The notes beneath the pieces were generated by a model. That model was not told the origin of the DNA. It worked only from the letters and a program-made list of their open reading frames with translations, and did not search any database. Positions 33,611 through 47,065 of a stretch of DNA of 64,000 nt are shown piece after piece. Origin of the DNA: Syngnathus acus (taxonomy: Eukaryota; Chordata; Actinopteri; Syngnathiformes; Syngnathidae). A program made the position numbers and the translations under genes. The stretch's first letter is position 1; each line of letters starts with the position of its first letter. The DNA is taken from assembly GCF_901709675.1 (NCBI RefSeq), contig NC_051089.1:9421476-9485475 (forward strand), in the 5' to 3' direction.

Positions 33611-36600
33611 TGTTTTAGGTTTGTGCAGTTGTATCTCAAAAGTGTTCTGCGCATGCTCGGTACAATGGAGAGGCGATGCTTTTGATTTTCAGCATTGGTT
33701 GGGCGCTAACAAACACTTGTGTATGTTGCTTGCATATATATTTTATTAAATGGAGGACTTCATACTAAAACTCATTTCATTTATCTGTCGAGCACAAGTA
33801 TTTTACTTTTTGAGCAACCACTGAAGGAAGGGGCAAGATAAGTGTGTTCATGTTTCCGATGGAAGTTAATGAGCTTTTACACATTAAAATCAAGTGCAGT
33901 TTTGTCATGTATAACATTTTGTAGGAATTGTTCATCTTCAACCAGTTTGATACCGCTTTTAGTTTCATGAGCAATGTAATAGTTCAAATAAACGCGATAA
34001 CAGTCAGTGTGTGTCATACACATCCTGCATTTTGAAGCAAGTCAAATCTAAAAGCCATGCAGAACTCATCGGGAGAAAAAAAAAAAAATGCTATGCAGCA
34101 ACATGCCTAGTCCCGAGCATGTGTTTGTCACATGTATGCTTGTGTGAGATGAGGTCAAGAGATGATTACTACTCTGCGGTGTTTTTCTACATGGCTCATT
34201 TAGTTTGCGCACTGAATGCAAACGCATATTTTTATTTTTTTTACAAGTGAGGTTTGAGTGCACTTTGGTAGATGAACACTTACAATGCACTAGGAGGAAG
34301 GAGGCTTTAGATGCATTATTTACCCTCGTTGAATTATGGATCTATGATGGTGGATTTGATGGATAATTGTGTGGAATTTTCATACAGGGATGTATGATAC
34401 CGTATGTCATGGCTATGCTAAATTGCATACATATGTGTAAATACAAAAAAACACGCTATAAACACGCCTAATGTTGTGCTTTGCGTTCGTTCTGTTAAAC
34501 AGGAAGTATGCAAGATAGCAGCCACATGTCCCTCAAAAAACTCTGATTTAGGACAACTTGGATCTGCAGGTTGGCCGAACAGAATCTACTCGCTTTAACG
34601 AACTACCGCACTTGTGAGTCACGTTTGATTCTTCATTGCCCGTGGAAACCCTGCGTCTGCTTTTTATTTCCGTTTGGATTCCGCGTGGAATCTTCAAGTG
34701 ACGAGGAGCATAGCCCAGTGACAGAGTCACATCCTTGTTGCCACAGCAACTAGTGGATACTCATTTTCCGGGAGGAGGGTCTGTATTTCAAAATAAAAGT
34801 TATTTTATTGACCTTTTTATTCACAAATGCCTTGCACACCCGTCCTACTGTACACTAAGAAAGAGTTGTTTTTACAATGGTTAACTTTGTTGTAGTTGCC
34901 TTGGGAAATGTGTTGGTCCCGACCCCGGATAAGCGAAAGAAGATGGATGGATGGGGATGGATGTTTATATTTATATATAAGAAACTGTTTTATTGTACTT
35001 AAGATAAAACATACAGTCGTGAATAACGTAAAATACAATATTTTAAATACTTTTTTGTTTTAATACAATGGATACGTCCTACTCCTGGTGTATGCGTCTT
35101 GGCCACTTGGGGTCAGTATAATACAGACATAAAGCTATACAGACACGATGTATATGAAGTTGTAAAAGCACTATAGATTTGATGTAATATTATGATAGTT
35201 ATTCAATGAAAACGGGAAATTATTGTACACGTTCAATGAGACAATGATCATCATATGATATGATCGACAATGATAATATGTGTGTCACTCAAATCATGCA
35301 TTTTCCATTAATTTGTATCATCTATCAAAGGGATTCTAAAGGTGGGGTTCCATTCGTGGTATCACAGCCCAGGTAAAGTTCATCTGTATTTAAATTTGAA
35401 GTTCTTTACACGAGCACTTCATATTTTAAGATATTTTTAATCACATTTTCCGCCTAAAATTCTAAAAAAAAAAAAGATCATAACTTTATTTCTGTAACCA
35501 TATTATCAAAACTAATATCGTATTGTTAAAAAAAAAATCTCCCTCATGACTTGTAGAATTTGAAAAATTTGGACTTTATTCTTTGAAGTGACATCTGACT
35601 TGTAATATAACATTACAACTCCAAGAGTAAGAACCCGGTCTCTGTTTTTTTATAAATATTTTGGGCTACCCCCGTTATTCCTTTCTGTTATATAAATGTA
35701 AATATATATATAAAAAATAAAAAAAATCACGAGCGGAAAGGGGGGGGGGGTCACTTGCTCCCTCAAATCGTGATTGTCATGGTGAGCTTTTGTTTTGAAA
35801 GTAAGCCACAGGAAGTCGACTTTTGGCGAGTGCTCCACTTTGTGGACACAAAAACTGCGAAATCGAGGAGAAGGACAGCGCCCAGAATAACTATAGAGAA
35901 GTGTACGGAGGAGCATCGTGTTGGGATTGTGGCCAAACTCCCCGGCCCGTCGGACCTTCAAAGAGAGGTAGGAGCAAGCCTGCTTTAATCATCAAGGTCA
36001 AAAAACAAGACGCCCGTTTTGAGATTTCTCTCCATGGGCGACGCCAAGAAGCTTTGCTGAGATGTTGTCCCACTGATACCCGCCAGCTTGTCGAGCTTGT
36101 TTTTTCCCTTTTCTCCTTTTTAGGCTCTCCCGCTGGAGCGGAGTTTATATCTATTTATATTCAAGAGAATAATTAGGCGCAAAGGCCGTTTGTCAGCTCC
36201 GTTAAGTGAAATGGAAATCTGGCTTCCAAGTTTTTCGCTGCTCGGGATCTACGCTCCATCTTCCGCGGAGAACCAAGTAAAGCGGCCCCGGCTGTGATGT
36301 GACTCTGTTTATCCGATAAATGGCCCGCTGCCGCCGGGTTAGCTAATCCGCTAATCTGGAAGAGAGTAGGTTGTGTTTTTATTATAATACCGCTACTCGT
36401 CGTCACCGCTTCTTCCTCCCCCAGACGTACTCAGCAGACTGGACTACACCGATGGAGCTAGCCTAAGCCTAACAGCGGAAGAAAACAAGTCATTGTTATT
36501 GTTTGACTGCCATTTTAAGATGCTGGCGTCTCAAATTGGCCTGGTAGTTTTTCGTTTTAGGCCATTTCATTTGAATTCCTGTTAAAGCGTGAGTCATAAC

Positions 36601-38900
36601 AACCGCATTACATCACTGAAGTAAATATTCAGCCTTAGCAAGTGTGTACTTCAAGTTTTTTATTTTCAAAATCTAAATCCGTAATTTTTTAATTTAAATC
36701 AGTGATTCACCAAGTGTGGTACAGGAATATCCCCCTCCCCCAAGTACAGTTGAGTTGTGTTAAATACAGTAATATAATGTACAGTATTTGTATTATAAAA
36801 TTATGAAATATAAATCAATGTATTTCCATTTTGATTTCCAAAGTGATTATTTGGAAATGTGTGCCAGTGTCTTCACATTGATGAATGTAATTTATATTGA
36901 GGTCATTAGAGCAATTTTATTTCAGAGGTATGTGAATCAGAAAAGAAGAAGTAGCTCTCAGTTTCAAAAATGTTGACGACCTCTTGGCTGGGTCATAACA
37001 AATGCATTACATGGCTTTCAAGAAGTAGTGTTCGAAAACACTTTTGCATTTAATCAACAATGTACCTTGTTCACTGTACAACAATCTCGATGTAGTGATT
37101 AGAATTAGAGAACTGGTGAATGTTTCCAAACACAGCTCAGGTTTTGGTGGCCATTTAAACTTCTTAATATAGTACACTTCCGATAGTACATTTTAGAAGT
37201 TTGCCATTAATACGCAGGTCCAAACGAGCTAATGCATTGTGCGGTTTGTGTGTGACTTTTTTGGGAGAGAAAACTCCAGTCTTGTGAGGTGCTTTCAAAC
37301 AGTGTCCTCTTTGTTTGCCCCCTTGCTTGGAGAGGATTAATGCAGCTAATGATCTGTAATGTAGGGAAAGGGATAAAAGATCATTGAATTGAAACCAAAA
37401 CCCGTAATGTGTGAGCCTTGATACCGTACGTACTTTAGTGTGTGGAGGTATGTGCTCTCAGATTCAGTTATTTGTCTTGGAGCATCAGTCTTGTGTTTAT
37501 TTTTGTCTCAAATGTGGCAAATGTGAGCATATGGTGCCTTTTCCCCCTTTTTATTTTTAAACCCAAACCCGGACCACCTCCTGTTAATCCTCCCAGTATG
37601 TCACCTAGATTAGTGGTTTGCCAGTGAGGGACCACCTTGCCCGCATCATCACTGCGGAAGACCAAAAATGCCCAAATAAAAAGTAAATCAAAGTGTTATG
37701 TAAAAACTAAAGTAAAATATAATTTAAAAAAAAAAAGTATATACATTGTTAGTTAATTATATATTTTTTGTGTTTATTTCCACATATATGTTGCCCTTTT
37801 ATTGTGTATTTTTGGTGTTTTACATTTAAAATTTCAATCATTTTTTATATGGTTTAATTTTTCACTTTTATTTATTTTTTATTTTGGCAGTTTTGGTCCT
37901 GCAACGCAAAATAAATATTATTCAAACGAGGGGACGGTCCAAAGTGAAAAAAATTAAGATAATGTGCAAAATAAATGGGAAAATACTGAATAAAAATATA
38001 AATTAAATTAGATAACAATTTAAATATATATATTTTAAAATTCAACCATATACATTTTTTTTTTAATATTTCTAGTTATTTTTACTTTTATGCATTTTTG
38101 GTTTTGGTCCTCCACACATCACTGACAACGGCACATTAACAATTTGATCGGACAGCTACTTTCTTCGTATGTACAAGGGACTTTTTAAAAGAAATATACT
38201 GTATGTGTTTGAAAATATTTGTGGTTGTGAGGGGAATATAAAACAATGTAGAGCAACCACTATTTTCTCCACAGGCCTCTCTCAATCACAATCTAGGGTT
38301 TGGCTCTTGCTCGACAGATTTGAGTTCGTTTTAAGACCGTAATCTCTTTTGTGACTACTTAGCTCAGGCACGACCCCCCCAATACATTACTAACACTGAC
38401 CATCACGCTATTCCACACGTTTTACTATTATTCCTGAAGGATTCTTCTTTTTTTTTTTTCTCAGCACACTCGCCCACGTTGCAGGAGTCGTTTTTATATT
38501 CTCGGGCCAAGCGTCTGTGTAGAATTTCCTGTATGGAGGCCGCTATGAGACTTCCTGCTTTCGGGTGCTGGATGTGGAGGTGGGAAGAGGGTAGAGGTGG
38601 GAGGGGGGGGGGGTTTGCTGTGGTAGCATGGAAGGAAGGAAGGAAGACGACTAGAGACGAACTCAAGCAGGCTGCCCGCTGGCCACTGTGGTCACCGCAA
38701 GCGTGTCGTGCTGCATGCTGTGACATAGACGCTTAAAAAAATGTAATCATAGTGGAAGTGAGAGGTATATTTCTTCTATCACTCCCTTCCCCACTTTATA
38801 TGGTCATACTAGAAATTTGGTTGTTTCAGTCAGAATTATCCCAACTATATTTCAATTTCTTTTTAGAAGCCAATCCTTCATTTCTTAATGTTCTCCTTTG
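33611..38900. other. ctcf-ripor1 interval, probably holding ripor1 5' exons
   Basis: Mostly AT-rich. Visible items: a fragment of the dispersed teleost repeat at about 34905-34965 (CCCCGGATAAGCGAAAGAAG then ATGGATGG); a poly-G patch at 35739-35751; a GC-richer stretch 35750-36470 that may hold the ripor1 promoter, with a possible untranslated exon ending at 35967 before GTAGGA; and AT-rich low-complexity sequence at 37700-38070. No coding exon was recognised. Confidence 0.4.
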
Positions 38901-38915
38901 GCACCATTACAGGAC

Positions 38916-41900
38916 ATGTCCTTTGGTTTGTTGAAGGCCCAGTGCTACAGTCAGCCCTGCCAGCATGCCCCAGTAGTGATAGGACCCCTTCGGTCACCAG
39001 GTACCACCCTCCTCCTTCCTCTGCTGTGCTTTCTTTATGATAGTCTCGTAGCAGAAATGAACATTGTCTCTGGGCTGCTCCCCTGCCTCAGCGCTGTTTG
39101 ATCCAAGAGAAACGTGCCTTGTAAGGAAGCAGGATGTTCACAGGCTCCACCAAGCTGCCCCCCGCCAAAACCCCCCAGCCCGAGCGACTGGATGAGGTGT
39201 ACGCCGCCTTACGCCGAGGCTTACAGTGAGTACATATTGAAATTAGAAGTAGGAACATCACTGTCTGAAAGCATTTATTTGGTGGTGTTCTTAGGTCATA
39301 CCTGCAGGTCCACCAGCTTGAGCTGGACACCCTGGGCCAGCAGATCCGAGAAAACAAGAGAAACGGTCGACTGGTGAGAGGCCGCCTATTCAAACCAGTC
39401 CCACCGGTATCAAGTGGTGCCATGTGGAATGCTAATTAGACCCTTTGTGATGCTAAACTTTGATTTTCCTCCACAGGGATCTTTGTATGAACAGGATAAG
39501 GTCGGTTCAATTCCTGTGTCGTTTACTCTCACTGGTCACAACATTAACCCTCATGTTGATAAATACAGTCAAACGGAGAAATCAAATGACGAAAATCTCT
39601 GTAAATGTAACTGACACGTTTGCAATTGCCTATAGATGCCACAAGATGGCAGAAAAGTATCTTTATGTAGCGCTTTACATTTAAAAAAACATGCTGAGTT
39701 GCAGTCTTTGATATTGCTCGCACATCAGATCACATTAGATTCGGGATGCAATACATTCTTTGTTATCTTTTTGACTTGACCATACTTAACTTGTGTCTTG
39801 GTGTCTTTTTTTTAGCAAGTGAAAGCCATAGAGAGATTCATGCGTCGTTTGGAATTCCACCTCAGCAAGGTGTTTTTGAATGATTCGATTCTTAACTCTG
39901 TGATATACAGGTTTTGGTTATTTCCGTCTGAGTGTGTGTGAAACTGCGGCCATGTGTTGACTTGCAGGTGGAGGAGCAATACGATGCTTACTGCATACAG
40001 CGGCGGCTTCGAGATGGTGCCAGTAAAATGGTGGTGGCCTTTAACTCTGCCACTGGGAGCAAAGAGGCCAGGGAGAGCCTGAGTGAGGCCAACAGAGGCT
40101 TTAGGGAATGTACAGAGGTGAGTTGCTGAATTGAAGTCACTGTACTGGCTACAGGCTTTCTTTTTTTAAACCATGTTTGTGTTCGTGCAGCACATGTGCT
40201 CGCTCGAGAGCGAACTGGAAAGCCACATGGGAGAATTTCATGTCAAGATGAAGGGTGAGTGAGTCACTGTGTAAACTCATCACTTTCACTTCCTTCTCCT
40301 CATCGCAATATTTTTTCCATTCATGTCGCAGGCCTTGCCGGCTTTGCGCGGCTATGTGCGGGTGACCAATATGAGGTAAACTTTTTTTTTTTAATCATAC
40401 CTTTCATTGTGGCCACGTTTTAAATCCTGGACAGTTATTGCTCTTTTTGGTGCTGTCAATTCTTGTTGTGGCCTAAGGACGTCGCATGCTAAAGGCACGT
40501 TTTAGTTGCCATGACTACTAATTCAATTTCATCCTCTACTTTATTTGACGATTAGCAAATATTCTGAATTCTCACATATTTATAATATATATAAGATATA
40601 TAATATATAAAAATTCAAATTCTTGATTTTAAGACCAGAAAACAACTCTGGAACATTTATAATACATTTCTTTTTTTTTTTTTATTTAAAAAGAAGAAAG
40701 TTATTGTCCGTCCATCTATTTTCTGTAGCACCACTCGGCAGATGCTGACGTTGTCGTTGTCATGGCATGTGGATCCATTTCGACTCAATCTCTCCAGCAA
40801 TTATTATGTGGTTTGAGGTCTTTGTATTGAATGTGAGAGGCGCGCTGAATTCAAACTATTCCCCCATTCGCCAGGTGCTCATGCGCTACGGGCGTCAGCG
40901 CTGGAGGCTACGAGGGCGCGTGGAAGTCAGCAGCAAGCAGATATGGGACAGCGAAGAGTACATTTTCCTGCCTCTCGTCTCTGAACTTTTGTCCATCAAG
41001 GTAAGTGTATTTAAGGTATTTACCCTTGACGGGGAATTTCAGTTTTCCTTGTTGCAAGGTCACCAAATGATCACTTTTCAGTCAGATGTTGAGAGGCTTT
41101 TAACCGGTTCCTCAAAAAAATTGCGTTAGCCGTTGCAGTTTTACGAGCTTTGCCGTCATGACACGTTCTCTCTAGATCACTCGGTAACGTTACGACATTT
41201 TTTTTGTCAGGTGACTGAGCTGAAGAGTCTGGCCAATCACGTGGTGGTGGGTAGTGTGTCCTGCGAAATGCTCGACCTGTTCTGCCCACTCCCACAGACC
41301 CTTGCTGTGGATATTAATGACCTGGGAACAGTTAAGCTGAACTTGGAAGTCACATGGAGGTAACGCCCCCTGCAAATAGCTCTTAGTAACTCTACACAAC
41401 TGTATTTGAAGTTGTCTTTTTTTTTTTTTTTCCTTCAGTCCTTTTGACAAGGATGACCAGACATCGTCCTGCAGTACTGTTTCCAAACGGCTGTTGTCCA
41501 ATCAGAGCCCTCCAGACACACCTTCCATGCGGGAACAAGTGTTTTATGTGAGTCAACATCAACTCTCCCACGACATTGTTCTCCAGATAAGATGTTTCCT
41601 TGCTGGCCATTTCATCTGGTGCACCTGCTCATGCAGCTCCAAATTGGTTTCTATTCTTTCATTCTAGTAAATGTTGAAGCTGCAAGCTGCAATGTTGAGC
41701 CGCACTGCGATGAGCAGTGTTGCTCCACTATATTGTGCTTCACTTACTGCAGTCCCATTATTTTTGGGGTGGAACTCCTATAGTTGTCTATCATGATCCT
41801 CCCTGCTATTTTGTGGAAATCTAATGAGAGCCACAGTTGCTGATGTGCTTTTGATGAGCATTAAACACATCAGGAAGTTTATATCACAGAGATATGAACA

Positions 41901-44900
41901 GTTTAGTATTTTCTGTACAAGAAATGCTTGATATATGCATATACATAGACATTTGTGGGTGGGTCTGGGTCACTGCATTTAGTCAAATCCTGCCAACGCA
42001 GTCAAATGGATGCATCCAGGTGTACCTAATAAAGTGGCCAGCGAGCATAATCCATTGATCTCTTTGCCTCAAGTAAGGTTTGCTATTACTTTCATTTCAC
42101 TGGCTTGTTCTGTTTCAGCTGCTCCCCACCTGCTTTGTGTGTAGCGGTAGCACTGATGTGTGTGAGGATAATCGCATAGGACTGTGTGTCAGGTCATGTG
42201 GTTGTGGAAGTGGCGTGCCTAACGCGAGTAGCCCCGCGCCCAGTGATGGCGCTAGCGGGAGGTGTGACAGCGGAAGCGTGTATGAGCGGAGCTGCGGTCC
42301 CTGCAGCTGTTTAATAGTGGTTGAGTAGCCAGCCGTCCAATATGTTCCTCCTCTTCCTCACCTCGCTGAAGAGCACACCTCACGGGGGCGCCGCGCAGAC
42401 ACGCCGACCGACAGAGGCGGCCCATGAGGGCGTGACGGACAAGACGGCTTCCTTACCGTGCACATTGAGCCGTGCAAGAGCCCCACCCAGAGGTTTACAC
42501 TTGGTGTGTGCAACGTAGTTGTAGTATTAGTGGACTTTAGTTAGAGCTATCGTGCTAGCAAGTGACTGACCTGTTTGATATGAATCATTCCCTAATATCC
42601 CTAAAGAGTTCTCAGATTGCGACAGCACCAAACAGGACAGTGTTACCCCTCCCACACACTTTAAACAAACCAAGTTATTCAAACTAACTTTGGGAAGTAT
42701 TACTTAGCACCTTCTCTTTATTCGCTCACTGTCAAGAAATGGGAGCTCATCGTATAACATCCCGAATGACACGGAAAGAGTCACTCTTTATACAGTACCC
42801 CAAATAAGAAGCTAAGCACGCTTGCTTTAAACACTTAGAGTTGACGTTCACTCTAAAACAACAGCGAATTAAATATTGTGCAAATTTCTGAGTTTAATGC
42901 TTGCATGTAATGCTAAGTTCTATCGACATTCGAATAGAAACAGCACGTGATAAAGTGGGCGTTCGCTGTAATTCATTTTTTTCTTTCTTCCACTGTCGAA
43001 ACGGAACATATGATTAAAAATATACATATATATATTATTTTAATAAAGTACTGAAGCCTTTGTTTATGTAGCACCTTTAATATTTACAACAGCATCACAA
43101 AGTTGTAATGTGCAGTTATTTGAGTTTTTCCTCAAATCTACATCTACATGATAAATATGTCATATCCTTTATTAGCAAATCGCAGAGCAAAACAGTCTTA
43201 TCGTCTTCCACCTGTTTTCTTTTCCCTGCTGGCCCTAAAATGTGCCCATTGTTCTCGATTCAAGCATGCTGGCTGAATAAATTGGTCCGACCTGACCTGA
43301 ATGGCAGTGGCCTTGCGGGTTTGAAAGCCCTCATTTGTTACACATCCCGAATGGTACATATCCATTGGACATTATTTACACACCGCATTTGTCAGACGCG
43401 GTCATGACCGTCGTCATGTGCACCCTTGAGACCTGACTGCCGGGAGCTGTGAGAACCACTTTTAAGTCGTTTGACCTTCTTGTAAAGCAGATTGCTCACT
43501 AGCGCACTGGAGTTATATTTGTGTAATATTGAATTCAAATACTGAATCTGATGCAACCACATCACCTGTTATTTCATCAGCTCATCGTGTCTTATTTCCT
43601 TCAGTCTCTGCTGAAGCGGCAGGGAGAGCTGGATAACGGTACCGTCTGGTCCAACTCCTCCGAGTCTTCCGACGACTCGTCCAGTCCGGCCTTGGCCCAC
43701 CACGCTCAGAGGCTGTCGGCCTCCAACGTTCCGCATACCAGCGTCCCCGCACCGCACAAGTCCAGCGCCTCGACGCCGTCGCTGTCGTCCAATCAGGAGG
43801 AGGATGAGAGTGAAGCGGGCGAGGTTTTCTCCCCGAAAGACTCGGTGCACAACGGCCACCTGCAGATGTCCTCCTCTCAGAGCAGAGTTGGCGAGTCCGG
43901 CCCGGAATGTACTGTGACGACTGACAGACTGTCTGTCCAATCGGCTGAGGTTCTGGAAACCTCGACGGAGCTGAGCCACTCGTGCTCCGACGTCTCCTCC
44001 ACTGCTGTCGAGTCATTCGAGAAGACGGACCAATGTCCGGCCAAAGATCCGGCTGAGGACTCGATAGTCCGCAGCGGAGCGGTGACTGCTGAGGTTGAAG
44101 GACCAAGTCAGATGGCTCATGATTCAAAACAGTCTGATTTAGCTCCAACTGTAAGTTGATGATTGTGTTTATTCAATGTTGCTCTACTAACCCTAACCCC
44201 TTTTACAATACAATACAGAATTATATTTTTATAAAATATATTTATAGTCCCACCTGGAAAAACAATTGGCTTTCCAAGTAATATCATGAGCAACAAAAAA
44301 ATACAGTTGGACCAACTATTTATCACAAACCAGGTTTTATTCCTAATAAGTATATTTGATATTATTCTAAGGAAGTGTAACATAATGCCAATTCAAATAC
44401 CTCTACTGCACTTAAATGTGTGAAAATATTTTAAAAAAACGGTACAGTTTAAATGTATTGTCCATCTGTTAAATAATTGTTTTTGGTGGTACCAACTATT
44501 TTCTCCAAATGTGTACATGTCGGAGCCGCAAGTATATATTTGCTTGAAGCACCTAGTGGTTTATTGCGGAGCGTTCCCATACCACGAGGCACTCTAAAGC
44601 GCCATGCTGGCCCGAGGCTCTCGTCCACATGCTGACCGTCAAGTCAGACCGCTACTTTTTAGTCAAAGTAGGGTAGTCAAAGTTTTAACGTGTCTGCATC
44701 TGATTTTTCCCCAGGTCCCTTTTCCTACTTCTTCCAGTTTCACTCAGGAAGTGGAGACTGCTCTTGAGAGTTTTGACTTCCTCAACTGCTCTGACCTGGA
44801 GGAGGAAGAGGACGAGGCTGAGCATCAAGAAGAGGCTGAGCATCAAGAAGAGGCTGAGCATCAAGAAGAGGCTGAGCATCAAGAAGAGGCTGTGCATCAA

Positions 44901-45802
44901 GAAGAGGGTGTGCATCAAGAAGAGGTTGTGCATCAAGAAGAGGTTGTGCATCAAGAAGAGGTTGTGCATCAAGAAGAGGTTGTACATCAAGTGATGGATG
45001 AGCTTCAGGAAGACTCTGAGCAGCCAATGCAAGAAGAGCACCGAGAGGAAGATGAGGAGGAAGAACCTCAAGAGGTAGACAAAGGAGCAAAGCAAGAAGG
45101 TGAGGAGCAGCATGACGAAGATGAAAACAAGAGTGAACAAGCCAACATAGAAGAGCAAGAGGTGGACGAGAAGGCGGAGGAGGAGGTGGAGGAGAAGAAC
45201 AAAGAAATCTGCGACTCCGGAGCAAGGTCAGTGATTTCCATTATGTGCAAGGTGCCAAATCATAAATATGTTATTCAGTGAATAACTGGTTAGGTTAACA
45301 GAATAATTATGGCATCATTTTCCTTTAGTTGTGTCAGCAGCGATGAAGAGACGGGAGACGGCCTGGAATTCCTCATGGAGGCTCCAGAAGGATTTCGGAA
45401 TTCTGACGAAGACCGCGTTTCTGAATCGCAGGTGCGCCGCACACAGACCGGCCCAGGCCGCGTTCCCGTTGTCGACACGCGCGGGTGTTTAAAAAAAAAA
45501 AAGTAAGCTTAAAATGTTTCCATCAGGAGTCGAGTGCGGAAGAGGAGCAGGATTTGAGTCGTCGGGTGCAACTGCCCGAGGAAGAGGAGGGGCACGGTGA
45601 GGAAAAGGGAGACGACCAACACGGTGAGTGGGGGTGTCACTAATATGTGGATTTTTTTTCTATTCATGGCAGGGCTTGGTCCTCAGCTTGTGGTTTTGAT
45701 ATCTTTGGCCTGAATCTTCCAGGGCAGGACGCTGTACATGATGTTCAAGAGGAGGCGGAGCGTCCCACGACTCCCAGCCACTTGGCCACCACTGTGTTCT
45801 AA
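38916..45802 (+). CDS. ripor1: RHO family interacting regulator RIPOR1 (FAM65A), short form
   Basis: Sixteen exons: 38916-39000, 39126-39225, 39295-39373, 39477-39500, 39816-39869, 39968-40117, 40191-40254, 40332-40375, 40875-41000, 41211-41359, 41439-41547, 43605-44150, 44715-45226, 45329-45431, 45527-45623 and 45723-45802, all in frame, 773 residues. RIPOR1 is a cytoplasmic effector that binds RhoA/RhoC and links it to Golgi reorientation. The N-terminal half is very well conserved: [84 protein letters not shown] and [14 protein letters not shown]. Exon 12 has the ESSDDSSSP serine region. Exon 13 has [12 protein letters not shown] and then an acidic tract with an 18-bp repeat. Human RIPOR1 (about 1220 residues) continues with an ARM/HEAT-like C-terminal domain; here the frame ends in an acidic tail and TTVF-stop. 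The first exon ([10 protein letters not shown]...) is inferred from splice phase. Confidence 0.9.
42119..42328 (+). CDS. Candidate alternative terminal exon of ripor1, Cys-rich
   Basis: A good acceptor (TTGTTCTGTTTCAG) at 42118 opens a frame in phase 0, exactly the phase in which exon 11 ends (41547). It runs 69 codons to a stop at 42326-42328: [19 protein letters not shown], then [10 protein letters not shown] and [12 protein letters not shown]. It is GC- and CpG-rich (42170-42480) unlike the surrounding intron. If used it would end RIPOR1 after the Rho-binding region with a cysteine-rich tail. No homologous protein was recognised. The region might instead be a CpG-rich internal regulatory element. 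Confidence 0.3.
   Translation: MLPTCFVCSGSTDVCEDNRIGLCVRSCGCGSGVPNASSPAPSDGASGRCDSGSVYERSCGPCSCLIVVE
44816..44994 (+). repeat. Coding minisatellite, 18-bp unit, about 10 copies
   Basis: Ten near-identical units of GCTGAGCATCAAGAAGAG encode (A/V)(E/V)HQEE hexads within exon 13 of ripor1. The first four read AEHQEE, later ones [12 protein letters not shown] and VVHQEE, and the last decays to VVHQV. The strong array produces spurious long open frames in both other plus frames and on the minus strand. Confidence 0.97.
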
Positions 45803-47065
45803 TTGGCCGGCAGGCAGCCACAGCCCGACCATTTCGTCTGAACGTGCTCGTTGCCAAACTGACAACTCGACAAGCAAGCTCTTCCATTACTGCTGAGTTT
45901 GTGCACACATTCGCCTTGTTCTGACCCAAGAACGATAAACACATTTCTTGTTTTTCCAAAGTCCTCAGTCATTCAACGCCATTGTGCAGCCTGCGTTCAT
46001 ACATACCACTTTGTTTTAATGAAAACAATCCACTAAAAGCAGGCTCAGATTATTTAAGTGATGAAATAAGCCGAAGAGGATGCTTTTTTTCTTACTCGGT
46101 GTACAATCAATGACTGGGGCCAGTTCTCTGCATTTGCAGGAATGATGGGACTAGGAACTTTTTGCAGTGTTTTCCAGCAAGTAAAGCTCTTTTTAGGAGA
46201 GACTCTACATAGGTCATTCCCACGGTGCGCTAATGTATTCCTGTTGCTTGTGTCTTCTAAGCTACACCAGGACTTGAGCTGCCTTATGACCAAGCATTTT
46301 AGGGATCCGTTCATACATTCAGCAGGATTGAGTTTTATGATGCAATATGCGATGTAAAATTCTGTTAAAACCTGCATGAGTGTATCTGCCTCACACTGCC
46401 AGCATGTCCGCTGTAAACGACGTAACATATTCATTTAGGCGTGAATTACAGCCTCAGTGGAGCACGATCGTGTCTCAGCATTTTTTTTTTTTTTTGATGT
46501 CGTACAAAAAAGCCTCTTCATTCAGAAAGTGCCTCGAGTGACGGATGTTAAGGTTGTTAAAAACAAAGGTGAACAGGCAAATGTTTCAGTGTTTATTTTG
46601 GAATTAATTTTAAGAGTGTTCACCAGAGATATTTACTGTTTCATATAAAGAATTGTATATGTCCGGAAATGTTTATGTTCAGAAAAGTTCAAACTTTATA
46701 AAGTTTTCTTCAAAACAAATATCCTGTCATCTTGAATTTACTCCAATATAAGACTGTTTGCAAAAAACATGTTTATTTTCGTTGCAAGATGGTCAATCTG
46801 TGGATGGTTCCAGGGAAGCGTTTGTAGACAACGCAACATTTAAGAAAAAAAAGCAAACTATCAAAACCAGTGCATCAAATGTGAATATGCAAACTACAAA
46901 GAGCATTAAAATCACAATTGAAACATTAAATAACACATTCTGTGAAAAACAACAGCTCAGAAAGATCCAATTAAAAAAACAAACTTGCCTGTCATGTTAT
47001 ATGCAGACACCATATTTCAATACGAATATGATATATATGAGCATATTCCTGCATATAATTTAAAG
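45803..47065 (+). other. ripor1 3' UTR and intergenic DNA
   Basis: AT-rich sequence between the ripor1 stop and the hAT element. No exon encoding the missing RIPOR1 C-terminal domain was found. Confidence 0.5.

Noticed and set aside
42321-42518. Second open frame in the CpG-rich part of ripor1 intron 11
   Set aside because: Not phase-compatible with exon 11 and without acceptor; only the 42119-42328 frame merits notice.
43569-44148. Arg-rich minus-strand frames
   Set aside because: Shadow of ripor1 exon 12, which has the conserved [18 protein letters not shown].
44685-45225. Leucine-rich minus-strand and Lys-rich plus-strand frames across the minisatellite
   Set aside because: Products of an 18-bp repeat, which is open in several frames; only the HQEE frame agrees with flanking splice phases and RIPOR1 similarity.
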